The notes: generated by a model not told the origin, from the sequence alone. 24,543 nucleotides of DNA from Equivita sp045641605 (GCA_045641605.1 JAZUHG010000044.1:1-24543), one strand, 5' to 3'; shown: positions 9,165 to 18,480, counted from the stretch's first letter. A program made the numbers and translations.

Positions 9165-9833
9165 TTAGTCATTTGCATGTCGCAAATTGTAATGCTCCAA
9201 ATTAGCATTTCATACTTCGGCAGTTTTTGGATGAAGAGTCTTGCCTTGTTTAATAACAGAAATTGTCGAATAGGCGAAGACACGGCAAAACAAATCTTCA
9301 ATAGAAATCTTGCCAATTAGGTCTACAAGCTCGTCATATTCTTCATATTCACGGCTTGGGTCTAAAGCGTCAGCAATATATATAACCATATCAAGCCTAC
9401 TCATACGAACATTAGCAGTTGTATGGTTAATAACAGCTTTTAATACATCGGATGGAATATTTGGATACTCTATGGCCAGTGCAAAAGCAGCGGTAGCACC
9501 ATGCATAACCTTCGGCATTTTATCGATAACTTCCTCTGTTGTAAGAGCGTCTGCACCCACGGCGTAAATTCTCTTACGCATTGCATCTTCGTCATAACAT
9601 TTATCTCAATCATGTAAAGCTGCAGCAAGACGAGCTTTTTTGAAATCTACATCATAAACTTCACACAAAATTTTAGCCATCTCAATAACACCAAGCGTGT
9701 GAATATATCGCTTTTCATCAACGCGTTGTTTTAGATCTGCAAGCCTTTCTTCAAAAAATTTGTCAGTATAAGGGTTGCGCTGTTCAGCGTTTTTAGAAAT
9801 CTTCCTACTTTGAAAATCAAAAATATCTATCAT
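9165..9833 (-). CDS. yqeK: YqeK-like HD-domain hydrolase (probable Ap4A hydrolase)
   Basis: A 222-residue HD-domain protein read through two TGA codons (Trp76, Trp208). The metal-binding set is visible: RYIHTLGVIEMA, ALHD(W)DK, VMHGATAAFAL, AVINHTTANVRMSRLDMVIYIADALDPSREY. This order is that of YqeK, whose members cut diadenosine tetraphosphate symmetrically to two ADP. About 35 residues precede the domain. HPKTAEV(W)N near the end corresponds to the family's HPxTVxxN segment. In many bacteria yqeK lies beside nadD; here it follows pyrH by 1 base and abuts the metallopeptidase gene. It ends at TAA. Confidence 0.85.
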
Positions 9834-9834
9834 T

Positions 9835-10542
9835 TTAGCTGACTACCGTCCCAACATTTTGGCCTTGAACAACCTTAGCAATATTTCCAGTTTCAAACAT
9901 ATTAAATACGACAATAGGAATGCCATTTTCTTGAGCCATAGTAAATGCTTTTTCATCCATAATTTTCAAGCCAAGGTCGATAGCTTCGTCAAAACTTAAT
10001 GTATCGAAGCGTTGTGCATCTTTGTTTACAGCTGGGTCGTCATCATAAACACCATCGACTTTAGTAGCCTTCAAAACACAATCGCAGTTAAGCTCGTTAG
10101 CACGAAGTGTTGCGTTTGTATCGGTAGTGCAGAAAGGCTTACCAGTTCCGCCTCCCAAAACAACAACGTTTCCTTTGTCTAAACTCTCACAAGCTTCAAC
10201 AGGGTCATAAGTTTTACAAACATCAGGCATTACAATTGCAGAAAATACTTCACTGTTAAATCCTTCATTTTTAAGAACTTCGCAAAGTGTCATGGAATTA
10301 ATTACAGTAGCAATCATTCCCATATAATCTGCTTTTTCTCTATCAATTTCATTTTGATTAGCGCCACGCATAATATTTCCACCACCAGTTACAATGGCTA
10401 TTTGAGCGCCAGCTTCGATTAATGGTTTGATTTCGTTTGCGATATTTTTAAGGAGGGAAATATCAAAAGCATTACCTGACTTGTCAATAAAAGCTTCTCC
10501 AGAAATTTTTAATAAAACTCTTTTAAACTTTAAATCTGACAT
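9835..10542 (-). CDS. pyrH: UMP kinase (PyrH)
   Basis: A 235-residue amino acid kinase-fold protein of normal length. Motifs in order are LLKISGEAF, IVTGGGNIMRGA, the UMP-binding DYMGMIATVINSM, VLGGGTGKPFCTTDTNATL and KVDGVYDDDP. It phosphorylates UMP to UDP with ATP and is the entry to UTP and CTP; bacterial PyrH is hexameric and usually controlled by UTP and GTP. The ribosome site GAGGAA is close to the ATG, which overlaps the stop of the upstream HAD gene (TAATG). pyrH usually lies beside tsf and frr; here it is embedded in the nfnA operon. It contains no Trp. Confidence 0.96.
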   Translation of the reverse strand: MSDLKFKRVLLKISGEAFIDKSGNAFDISLLKNIANEIKPLIEAGAQIAIVTGGGNIMRGANQNEIDREKADYMGMIATVINSMTLCEVLKNEGFNSEVFSAIVMPDVCKTYDPVEACESLDKGNVVVLGGGTGKPFCTTDTNATLRANELNCDCVLKATKVDGVYDDDPAVNKDAQRFDTLSFDEAIDLGLKIMDEKAFTMAQENGIPIVVFNMFETGNIAKVVQGQNVGTVVS

Positions 10543-11225
10543 TATTTCCTCTTCTCTTTTTCAAACTCAATAATTTCCCAGTCGTTCTTTTTAGCATATC
10601 TCTTTAATGTAGCATCTGGATCTACAGCATAAACATGAACGGCTTTATCAAGCAAATCTTTATCGGTATAATGATCAGCCAAGGCATATTCTATCTCTCA
10701 ATTGCCTTTTCCAAAATGCTCATCAGCATAATTATATAATCTTTTTATCTTTTCTTCACCGGCAACACATTCTCCATCAACTTTTCCAGTGTATTTACCT
10801 TTTTCGTCAACTTCCATTTTGGTTCCTACAATATGCATAAAGTCATGACGTTTGGCGAAGCTTTCTAAAGTTGCTGTAAAAGCACCTGACAAAATGACTA
10901 ATTCCATACCGTCCTGACGAAGCTCTTCAGCAATCTTCAATAAAGGTTCACGAACAGTTTCTTCTAAATTTTCTTCATAAAATTTATCGATGTAATTGTC
11001 AACTTCGTCGGCGTCTACGTTTTCGAAGGCACTAAAAATCAACTCGCGCGCAGTTTTTTCCTTATAAGGTAAGTGTGCTTTGTATCTAATGCCTCAAAAC
11101 ATTAAACGAATAACAGTGCGTTTGCGAAATTGCTTCTTGTGCAAAAGCTCCAAAGAAAGTTGATGGCCCGACTGTTCTGGGATCAGCGTGCCATCAAAAT
11201 CAAAAACTGCTAATTTAGTCTTCAT
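10542..11225 (-). CDS. HAD-IB family phosphatase (SerB-like)
   Basis: A 227-residue protein when TGA codons at residues 44 and 176 are Trp; the standard code would leave a 114-residue fragment. HAD motif I is VFDFDGTLIPEQS at the N-terminus, motif II is VILSGAF, and motif III/IV is GEEKIKRL followed by ALADHYTDKDLL. The tail VYAVDPDATLKRYAKKNDWEII matches the end seen in HAD-IB proteins, which include phosphoserine phosphatases and lipid phosphatases. The cytoplasmic substrate cannot be decided from sequence. The ATG follows the nfnB TAA directly, and the end overlaps the pyrH start. Confidence 0.85.
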
Positions 11226-12611
11226 TTATTTTAAATATTCGTCAATCGCTCCAGCGGCAGTTTTGCCAGCCCCCATAGCCAAAATAACTGTTGCAGCACC
11301 AGTAACAGCATCTCCACCAGCGTATACACCTTCACGTGAGGTTGCACCTGTGTCTTCGGCAACAATAATTCCGCCTCATTTTTGAACATCCAAACCATCT
11401 GTTGTATCTTTGATTAGAGGGTTAGGATTTGTTCCAAGAGCCATAATTACACAATCTACGTCTAAGGTTTCTGTCTCACCTTCGATAGGAACAGGACGGC
11501 GACGGCCAGAATCGTCAGGCTCGCCAAGTTCCATCTTTTGACAAACAATTGAATTAACCATATAGTTATCGTCACCCTTAATCTCAATAGGGCTGGTTAA
11601 CAAATGGAAGTCAATTCCTTCTTCCTTAGCATGTTCAATTTCTTCACGACGTGCAGGAAGCTCTTCGTCAGTACGACGGTAAACAATTGTTACGTCCGCA
11701 CCTAAACGCTTAGAACAGCGTGCAGCATCCATTGCAACATTACCACCACCAACAACTGCAACATGCTTTGGATGCATAATTGGTGTGGAAGAATCATCTT
11801 TGTATGCCTTCATTAAATTGATACGTGTCAAAAACTCGTTAGCAGAATAAACACCTTTAAGATTTTCACCTGGAATTCTCATGAACTTAGGAAGACCAGC
11901 ACCACTGCCAATAAATACAGCGTTGAAACCTTTCTCTTTCATAAGTTCATCAATTGTAATGGTACGACCAACAACAACATCAGTCTCAACCTTAACACCA
12001 AGGTCTTTTAAGGTGTTAATTTCTTTTTGAACGATAGCTTTTGGAAGCCTAAATTCTGGAATACCATAAACCAAAACGCCACCAGCAAGATGTAAAGCCT
12101 CAAAAACAGTAACATCATAGCCTTTGCGAGCAAGGTCACCTGCACAAGTCAAACCAGCAGGACCAGAACCAATAATAGCTACCTTTTTACCATTGCTTGC
12201 AGGCTTTGCAGGCTTATCGCTAACATTTTCATTGTGCCAATCAGCAACAAAACGCTCAAGACGACCAATACCAACAGGCTCACCCTTCTTACCACGAACA
12301 CAAAGTTGCTCGCATTGAGTTTCCTGAGGGCAAACACGTCCACAAACTGCAGGCAGACTACTATCTTTTGAAATTTCTTGATAAGCACCCTCGTAATCTT
12401 TTTCTTTAATATGATTAATGAATTCAGGGATGTTAATGTTTACTGGACAACCAGCAACGCAAGTAGGTTTCTTACAACCAAGGCAACGCTCAGCTTCGTC
12501 CAGTGCAACTTCTTCGGTATATCCAAGAGCAACTTCGTTAAAGTTCTTGTTACGAACATCAGGCTCTTGCGAAGGCATTGGGTTTTTTTCTAAACTTTTG
12601 TTGTAAGCCAT
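11226..12611 (-). CDS. nfnB: NfnB / glutamate synthase small subunit-like flavoprotein
   Basis: A 461-residue protein after reading one TGA as Trp412 (DVQK(W)GGIIVAED). N-terminal [4Fe-4S] ligands are Cys43, 46, 51, 55 and Cys90, 94, 100, 104. The FAD loop GSGPAGLTCAGDL is near 148, and the NADP-binding VVGGGNVAMDAARCS near 287. The end, GGDAVTGAATVILAMGAGK, is typical. It is related to the small subunit of glutamate synthase, but no large subunit is present and it lies next to NfnA. The pair therefore more likely forms NfnAB (NADH-dependent ferredoxin:NADP oxidoreductase, electron bifurcating) or the related sulfide dehydrogenase. A strong AGGAGG ribosome site lies within the end of nfnA. 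This points to an anaerobic, ferredoxin-based metabolism. Confidence 0.88.
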
Positions 12612-12613
12612 CG

Positions 12614-13453
12614 TTATGCCTCCTTCTTATATAGATTACAGGTCTCTTCATGACGCTTTTTCTCTCATTCACCATATGTTGTAGCACGAGCCATAACCTC
12701 ATCAAAGTCAATTAAATGACCATCGAAGTCCGGGCCATCGACACATGCGAATTTTGTCTCGCCACCAACAGTTAGACGACAACAACCACACATGCCAGTA
12801 CCATCGATCATAATTGGATTCATGCTAACAACTGTAGGCTGATCATATTTCTTTGTAGTTAAACAAACAAACTTCATCATAATTAATGGACCGATGGCGA
12901 TAACTTGATCAAATTTCTCGCCAGCTTCTAACATGCGCTCTAAAGGAGCTGTAACAACACCTTTTTCGCCCCATGTACCATCATCAGATGTTCTAATTAA
13001 TTCTTTTGAGTTAGCTTCAAACTCATCTTCATAAAAAACGATGTCTTTACTTCTAAAACCAACAATCGCAGTAACGTCAACACCTTTTTCATGAAGTTTT
13101 TTACAAATTGGAAGTGCAATTGCAGAACCAACACCTCCACCAATAACGCAAACTTTCTTCATGTTATCGGTCTCGGTTTCTTTTCCTAGAGGGCCAACAA
13201 AATCTGCAATAGTATCACCTTTTTGCTTGTGATTAAGCATTTCAGTTGTGGCACCAACAGGTTGAAAACATACGCTTACATAACCTTTTTCACGGTCCCA
13301 ATCAGAAACCGTTAAAGGAATACGCTCGCCATCTTCTTCAACACGAAGAATTACAAACTGTCCAGGTTCACATTTAGCAGCAACTAAAGGAGCTTCAACA
13401 GTAATCTTCTCCACAACAGGGTTCATCTGTTGCTTATCAACAATTTTAAACAC
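12614..13453 (-). CDS. nfnA: NfnA / ferredoxin-NADP reductase-like subunit
   Basis: A 279-residue protein of the dihydroorotate dehydrogenase electron transfer/NfnA family, starting with GTG at 13453 behind GAAAGG. The FAD-binding region is RIPLTVSDWD, the NAD-binding loop IGGGVGSAIALPICK. The C-terminal [2Fe-2S] segment is GMCGCCRLTVGG followed by KFACVDGPDFDGH. One TGA is Trp263 (GE(W)EKKRH); with it read through, the gene ends at TAA 2 bases before nfnB, and its last codons carry the nfnB ribosome site. Known role of the family with NfnB: couples NADH and reduced ferredoxin oxidation to NADP reduction. It is the first gene of a seven-gene operon. Confidence 0.88.
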
Positions 13454-13483
13454 GATTTTACCTTTCTATAAACTGTGTCAGCA

Positions 13484-13514
13484 ATTATAGTACAAATAGC
13501 CTTTATAAGTACAA
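13484..13514 (-). promoter_or_regulatory. Promoter of the nfnA operon
   Basis: On the minus strand TATAAT lies at 13489-13484, about 30 bases before the nfnA GTG. TTGTAC at 13514-13509 is a possible -35 at a long 19-base spacing. A second TTGTAC at 13495-13490 abuts the -10. The -35 copy overlaps the T-run of the preceding terminator, so termination and initiation are back to back. Confidence 0.6.
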
Positions 13515-13544
13515 AAAATCCCGCCAGTTTCAACCAGCGGGATT
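13513..13544 (-). terminator. Rho-independent terminator of the surface protein gene
   Basis: Perfect 8-bp arms AATCCCGC and GCGGGATT (13544-13537 and 13524-13517 on the minus strand) enclose a 12-base loop and run into six T residues. It lies 18 bases after the surface protein stop and just before the nfnA promoter. Confidence 0.85.
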
Positions 13545-13562
13545 TAATTATTTTAGCAACAA

Positions 13563-14801
13563 CTATCGGTTATATTGTTTACGAGCTACAGCAAAAGCAG
13601 CAATAGCAACTAAACCTAAACCAACAAGAGCAACAAAAGGAATCGCATCACTAGTCTGTGCAATTAGTCCACTGTAATGAACAACCCCTGTAAGACCTGT
13701 TGCACCTTGTGCGAATTCGAAGGATTCGCCTCTGTGATATTTTGTTCCAGCCATTTCGCAGTATTCAAATGTGTGTCCATCTTGACCAACAGGCTTACAT
13801 GTAATCGAAGCATAATATCCCGATTCTTGATCTGCATGTCCATTAAAAACCCCATTCTCATCAATAGTAAATGTTGCACCAAAAGGTAATTGCTCTGTCG
13901 GAAAACCAACATTTTCAACAGTTCATTTAGAGCACTTCTCTTCAATCCTACCATCTGGACCATATGTGTCTAATGAAATAACAAAATTCTTATGAAAATC
14001 AGCACCTAAAATAGCAATGTCAGCATCTTCCAAGTCAATATTTTCAGTTACGTAACCAATTCCTTCTATTACATCTTTTGGTTTATCCGGGTCATATGCA
14101 TAAATGGCTTTACTTGGATAAGAAGACATAATAATAAGCTCATCGAATTTAACTTCGTCTTTAAATAATGAAGCATCCAAGCCTGACATTTGATAGCTAC
14201 CATCTGCTCCAGAATGAGTAGTTGCATAGACTTCACCTGATTTTTCGTTGCCCAGAGAAACATCGGCACCAGAAACTGTTTCATTTACTACTCCAGTTGT
14301 AACCTTTCCAGTTATTGTTACAGAACTGTAATCAGATGGCTCACTTTTCTTAAATACACCTTCTACCTGTTGAGGCTTTGTATATTGACCTTCTTTACAG
14401 TCATACTTGTCAAAAATATACGATTTATTTTTAGAAATAGCTGATACTGTAACAGTCCAAGTGGATGTGCCAAATTGATATGTAATTGATAATTTACTTT
14501 GATCTGTTTTATCTTTTGAAAATGAAAAATTCGTAACTTCTGCAGGAAGTTTCAATACATTATTTTCTCATTTTGCACCGCACCCTTCAGGACGATTGGC
14601 ATCAAAAAAACAATCTTTGTCATAGTCTCCAGCAAGAGAAAAAGTGATAGTAAGATTTTCATTTGCTTGCTGCTCTGCTTGTTGTTCTACTTCATTTTCA
14701 TTGGCGATAGAAAACGAAAAGAACATCATTGAAATTGCTAAAGCTACAATAGCAAAAGCAATACCAAGCCCTAAATAATTTCTCTTTTTAATTTTAGTCA
14801 T
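13563..14801 (-). CDS. Cell-wall-anchored surface protein with sortase signal
   Basis: A 412-residue exported protein after reading two TGA codons as Trp78 and Trp293. I chose the ATG at 14801 because GAAAGGAGC lies just before it and MTKIKKRN begins a good signal peptide (hydrophobic core about residues 9-33). Near the middle, VTITGKVTTGVV followed by VSGADVSL and GADGSYQMSGL resembles a carboxypeptidase regulatory-like beta-sandwich domain, common in surface proteins. Six or more Cys residues could form disulfides. The C-terminus has IAQTS at 380-384, a hydrophobic helix and a basic tail (RKQYNR), the layout of a sortase substrate; the motif resembles the LAQTG form of some actinobacteria rather than LPXTG. 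The ligand is unknown. It is a one-gene unit flanked by terminators. Confidence 0.85.
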
Positions 14802-14816
14802 AATTGCTCCTTTCAT

Positions 14817-14842
14817 AAAAAAAGAGGGGTCATACTTCCTCT
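14817..14842 (-). terminator. Terminator after recR
   Basis: On the minus strand AGAGG (14842-14838) pairs with CCTCT (14827-14823), followed by a T-run of seven. It ends the dedA-dnaX-ybaB-recR unit, 22 bases after the recR stop. The stem is short, so partial read-through into the surface protein gene is possible; I see no certain separate promoter for that gene. Confidence 0.65.
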
Positions 14843-14864
14843 GTATATAATATTTTACCACAAA

Positions 14865-15470
14865 TTAAATAATTTCGCGACGGTCTTCGAAGGCACGGCC
14901 TAATGTGACTTCGTCAGCAAATTCAAGATCGCCACCTACTGGAATACCACTTGCAGGACGGGTTAACTTAACTCCAAGTGGCTTTAATTGTCGAGTAAGA
15001 TACGAAGCAGTGGTTTCGCCTTCGATGTTAGGGTTTGTTGCGATGATAACTTCGGAGACATCAGAATTTGAAAGCCTAGAAATTAGAGGTTGAATGTTAA
15101 GGTCCTCTGGTCCAATGCCATCAATCGGCGAAATTTCTCCACCCAAAACATGATAGACACCATTAAAAGCAAGGCTTCTTTCAATTGGAGGAATGTTTCG
15201 AGGTTCGCAAACAACACAAATTACCGAATGGTCACGGCTTCCATCCGAACAAATTTCACATTCATCAGCTGTTGAGTAATTAAAACAGGTTTTGCAAAAA
15301 TGAACTTTGTCCTTAACTTCGCTGATTGTGTGGGCTAAATTGTGAGCAGTCTCGTCATCGGTATTTAAAATTCAATATGCGATACGCTGAGCAGACTTCG
15401 GACCAACACCTGGCATTCGCTCAAGTTCTGCGAGCAATTTTTCAATTGTATGCGAATCGTCTTTTGGCAT
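14865..15470 (-). CDS. recR: Recombination protein RecR
   Basis: A 201-residue protein of normal RecR length after reading one TGA as Trp33 (RIAY(W)ILNT). The N-terminal helix-hairpin-helix is LERMPGVGPKSAQRIAY. A four-Cys zinc finger spans CKTC and CEIC (about residues 58-71), followed by the Toprim domain starting VICVVCEPRN and the Walker-like ASGIPVGGDLEFADEVTL. Family role: with RecF/RecO it loads RecA at gaps in DNA repair. It overlaps the ybaB stop as TAATG and is followed by a terminator. Without recoding, annotation would start it too far downstream and lose the DNA-binding part. Confidence 0.94.
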
Positions 15471-15775
15471 TAAAGACCTGGGATATTCATTCCGCCAGTA
15501 ACGGCTGACATTTTTTCTTCGCTGATTGCATGCATTCCACGAAGCGCTTCATTAACAGCAGCAAGAACAAGATCTTGAAGCATTTCTACATCTTCAGGAT
15601 CAACTGCCTCTTTCTTAATTTCAAGAGCAGTTAGCTCCATATTTCCATTAACAGTTGCACTGACCATCCCACCGCCAGCTTCAGCAGTATGATCCATCAA
15701 TGCAAGCTCTTGCTGAACAGCATTTAAATTTTTTTGCATCATTTGTGCTTGCTTCATCATTTTTTTCATGTCCAT
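15470..15775 (-). CDS. ybaB: YbaB/EbfC family nucleoid-associated protein
   Basis: A 101-residue protein, normal for the family. It starts MDMKKMMKQAQMMQKNLNA, the typical Met- and Lys-rich amphipathic N-terminus, and contains AEAGGGMVSATVNGNMELTAL and the EDVEMLQDLVLAAVNEAL helix. Family members form a small dimer that binds DNA with little sequence specificity. The gene lies between dnaX and recR, as in many bacteria, 9 bases after dnaX with AGGAG before the ATG. The ATG at 15769 is a possible alternative start. It has no Trp. Confidence 0.95.
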   Translation of the reverse strand: MDMKKMMKQAQMMQKNLNAVQQELALMDHTAEAGGGMVSATVNGNMELTALEIKKEAVDPEDVEMLQDLVLAAVNEALRGMHAISEEKMSAVTGGMNIPGL

Positions 15776-15784
15776 AATTAACTC

Positions 15785-17641
15785 CTATTCCTCAGTAATA
15801 TTATAGGCACCATAATTATTTAAGATATTCTTAATTGAATCATTATTCTCGGAATCGCTATAGTCCGAAGACGACTCACTTGGGAATGGGTCTTCGTCGG
15901 CATCCTCTAAAATATCAGATTTTTCTCTAAAATTATTCTCGAAAGTGGGATTAAAACCATCGTTTGAATTTTCGTCTATCTCGATGTTAAAACCAACATC
16001 CAAACCCATTACAGCTTTAATCTCATCATGGATTTTCTCCATGCTTTCGGGTTTTTTAAGAACGCCAACATTAAAGCTAGCACTGGCTGGGAAAGTAAGT
16101 ATGAATTGCTTAGTTAAATCGTTGTAGCTTGGTGTTGCAGTGATTAAAGTAGCACCAAAAGCAGGGTATTTTTTTCGAATATTCGAAAAGGCAGCATGCC
16201 ACAACTTAGTTAACTCTGTATTGCTATTGAGATTTTTTGCCTCGGCTTCGGCAGGAGTAACAACATTTGCTTCCTCTTTAAGATTTTTTCGCTCTTCAGA
16301 AAAATTGGTTGCTTGAGGCCTTTCAGGAATTTTTAAATCTGGAACGGTATTCTCTTTATCAACAGATTCAACTTTCTTTTCTTCCTTAATAACATTTACA
16401 ACTTTCTTTGGCTTCTCTTCAACATTAACTGGAGGTTTTTCACTCTCTACAACTGGCTCCGAAGGCGTCTCGCTCAAAGTTCGAGACAAATCGCCTTCGG
16501 CAGCAACAATTTCTAGATTTGAAATTCTTTCTGCTAAGCCCTCTAAGCTATAATCGCTTTTTGCATTTGCAATTTTTGCCATGGCGACCTCAAAAGAAAG
16601 CCTAAGATTTGTACTAGTTTTCATTTGAGTTTGAAGTTCGCTTAAAACAATTAATATGCGATGTAGCCTTTCTGCGTTATAGAGATTAATATGATTTTCA
16701 ATATAATCTGGCAAAGGCTTATCAAGCTTTCCTCCAGCACAAGAAACATACATGTCCCTAACCAAAGCTATTAACTTCAAAGTAACTTTATTAAAGTCAA
16801 CACCATTGTTTGCTTCATTTTGAATCCACTCAAAGACACTTGGAAGGTCACGCATACCAAGGCTCTCAATTAAAGCATCGAAGTCTGCGTCTGAATCGCT
16901 TGCATAACTCTCATCCAAGCTTTGACTCGTAAGCTCCCCGCTGGAATATGCAATCATTTGCTCCAAACTTGTAAGTGCGTTTCTCATAGCACCTTGGGCA
17001 TTTTGAGCAATATTGCGGAGGGCATCGTCATCGGCCTTAACTTTTTCATGCTCACAAACGTATTTTAAACGTTCTAAAATATCAGTAGCAGAAATAGAAG
17101 AAAAATCAAAGCGTTGACACCTTGACAAAATGGTCTCTGGAACTTTTTGAGGATCTGTTGTACATAAAATAAAAATTACATGTTCTGGAGGCTCTTCCAA
17201 AGTTTTAAGCAGTGCATTAAAAGCTGCAGTGGAAAGCATATGAACTTCATCGATGATATAAATCTTTTTTGAACCACGAGTAGGAGCAAAACCAACTCTG
17301 TTGATAATTTCCTCCCTGACATTTTCAACGCCAGTGCGACTTGCAGCATCCAATTCATATACGTCAACATGGGAACCCTTGGCAATGTCGGTACAATCGT
17401 TACATTTACCACAGAAACTTACGCTTGGACTTTTGCCATCTGCAGTATTTTGACACATACAAGCCTTAGCTAAAAGCCTGGCCATGGTAGTTTTACCTGT
17501 ACCACGAGGCCCACAGAACATATAAGCATGAGTAATTTTATCTGATGAAATAGCATTCTTTAAAGTTTGCAAGATATGCTTTTGACCCACAACATCGTCA
17601 AAAACATTTGGCCTATATTTGCTATATAAAGCCTGCGCCAT
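15785..17641 (-). CDS. dnaX: DNA polymerase III subunit tau/gamma (DnaX)
   Basis: A 618-residue clamp-loader ATPase. Walker A is GPRGTGKTT at 44-52. The zinc module uses Cys63, Cys77, Cys80 and Cys83. Walker B is IIDEVHML, the sensor region CTTDPQKVPETILSRCQRF. After the AAA+ and collar domains (to about 375) comes a long E/K/P-rich linker (about 390-470) and a C-terminal domain rich in acidic residues. I saw no run of A residues followed by G that would suggest the programmed frameshift that yields gamma in some species. Both Trp (FEWIQN, KLWHAAF) are TGG, so it is intact under either code. The ATG overlaps the dedA stop (TAATG). It ends at TAG. Confidence 0.96.
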   Translation of the reverse strand: MAQALYSKYRPNVFDDVVGQKHILQTLKNAISSDKITHAYMFCGPRGTGKTTMARLLAKACMCQNTADGKSPSVSFCGKCNDCTDIAKGSHVDVYELDAASRTGVENVREEIINRVGFAPTRGSKKIYIIDEVHMLSTAAFNALLKTLEEPPEHVIFILCTTDPQKVPETILSRCQRFDFSSISATDILERLKYVCEHEKVKADDDALRNIAQNAQGAMRNALTSLEQMIAYSSGELTSQSLDESYASDSDADFDALIESLGMRDLPSVFEWIQNEANNGVDFNKVTLKLIALVRDMYVSCAGGKLDKPLPDYIENHINLYNAERLHRILIVLSELQTQMKTSTNLRLSFEVAMAKIANAKSDYSLEGLAERISNLEIVAAEGDLSRTLSETPSEPVVESEKPPVNVEEKPKKVVNVIKEEKKVESVDKENTVPDLKIPERPQATNFSEERKNLKEEANVVTPAEAEAKNLNSNTELTKLWHAAFSNIRKKYPAFGATLITATPSYNDLTKQFILTFPASASFNVGVLKKPESMEKIHDEIKAVMGLDVGFNIEIDENSNDGFNPTFENNFREKSDILEDADEDPFPSESSSDYSDSENNDSIKNILNNYGAYNITEE

Positions 17642-18330
17642 TATTTTTTCTTCTTTCTTGAATCTACGAATGCTTTAATAACGCCGATAACTGCCGGCAT
17701 TACTGATACTAACACTATTCCAATTACTATTAAACTAAAATGTTCTTGAACAAAAGGCACGTTTCCGAAGAAATAGCCAATGAGCGCAAAAGTCGTAACT
17801 CATGCAACTCCACCAATTACATTTCATAGAGTAAATGTAGGAAATTTCATTCTCCCAAGACCACATGCAAAAGGTGCAAAAGTCCTAAAAAATGGCATAA
17901 ATCGCGTAATTACAACAGTCAAACCACCAAAGCGGTCAAAAAAGCTATTCAATTTATTCATACGCTCTTTAGTCATGCCTTTAACTTTTCCAGATTTAAT
18001 AATTCTCTCACCGAAGAAGCGTGCAATCCAATAGTTGGACGTATTACCTAAAATAGCTGCAGCATAAAACACAATTAAAACCATTCAAATGTTAAGGTTT
18101 TGACCACCGTCTGGTACCCCGCCTTCGGCAGAAAATACACCAGCAGCAAAAATTAAAGAATCGCCAGGTAAGAATGGGAAGAAAACCACACCTGTCTCAA
18201 TAAAAACAACCAAGAAAAGAGGTGTGAAAACACCAATTGGACCAAGAACTGCAATTCATCCAAGAATAACTGATCTAGGATCCTTTAAAAGAGTTACGAA
18301 AAAGTTAAAAATATTACTTATTACTTCCAT
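17641..18330 (-). CDS. DedA family membrane protein
   Basis: A 229-residue integral membrane protein after reading four TGA codons as Trp (25, 82, 169, 177); only one Trp is TGG. The family signature is clear: FIETGVVFFPFLPGDSLIFAAG (Glu45, FLPGDS 53-58), then GNTSNYWIARFFG, the FDRFGGLTVVITRFMPFFRTFAPFACG segment and NVIGGVA(W)V, where Trp is the family norm. DedA proteins are thought to support membrane lipid and proton-motive-force homeostasis; some flip undecaprenyl phosphate or phosphatidylethanolamine. The C-terminus is very basic (DSRKKKK). It starts 29 bases after the SRP RNA 3' end behind AAGG, with no promoter seen between, so it probably depends on read-through from the SRP RNA promoter. 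Confidence 0.92.
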
Positions 18331-18359
18331 ACTTACCTTATAAAATGAGCAAAAAAAAT

Positions 18360-18442
18360 GGGCTAAAACGCTCATCAGAGGCCCCTTATGGCTGCTCCAT
18401 CTCTGGCCTGACCAGGTTCAAGGCGTGTTGCCGCCTTAGCCC
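18360..18442 (-). ncRNA. ffs: Signal recognition particle RNA, small 4.5S type
   Basis: On the minus strand the 83-base RNA has terminal arms GGGCTAA and TTAGCCC. The conserved core CCTGGTCAGGCC is followed by tetraloop GAGA and GGAGCAGCCATAAGG, the universal SRP domain IV that binds Ffh and FtsY. The loop is GNRA type rather than the more usual GGAA. There is no Alu domain, unlike the long form of most Bacilli and Clostridia. A run of eight T residues follows (18358-18351), so the RNA's own stem may act as terminator. Confidence 0.93.
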
Positions 18443-18448
18443 ACTAGA

Positions 18449-18457
18449 ATTATACCA
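18449..18457 (-). promoter_or_regulatory. SRP RNA promoter, extended -10
   Basis: On the minus strand TGGTATAAT is an extended -10 (TGnTATAAT), ending 6 bases before the predicted RNA 5' end at 18442. No good -35 is visible; that region is occupied by the palindrome at 18460-18480. Confidence 0.7.
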
Positions 18458-18459
18458 AA

Positions 18460-18480
18460 TCGTAATATATATAATTACGA
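18460..18480. promoter_or_regulatory. 21-bp palindrome between divergent promoters, possible operator
   Basis: TCGTAAT (18460-18466) and ATTACGA (18474-18480) form a perfect 7-bp inverted repeat around a 7-base AT spacer. It covers the -35 regions of both the SRP RNA promoter and the permease promoter, where a dimeric regulator could bind. It is A+T-rich, so chance is not excluded. Confidence 0.4.

Noticed and set aside
11226..13453. nfnB as part of a true glutamate synthase
   Set aside because: No large amidotransferase subunit is present, and the partner gene is an NfnA-type ferredoxin-NADP reductase subunit, so NfnAB is the better reading.
14802..14861. A start of the surface protein at 14861
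   Set aside because: The codons overlap the recR terminator and no ribosome site is present; ATG 14801 has GAAAGGAGC before it and a proper signal peptide.
15785..17641. Programmed frameshift in dnaX producing gamma
   Set aside because: No slippery A-run followed by G or obvious stimulatory hairpin was seen in the linker region.
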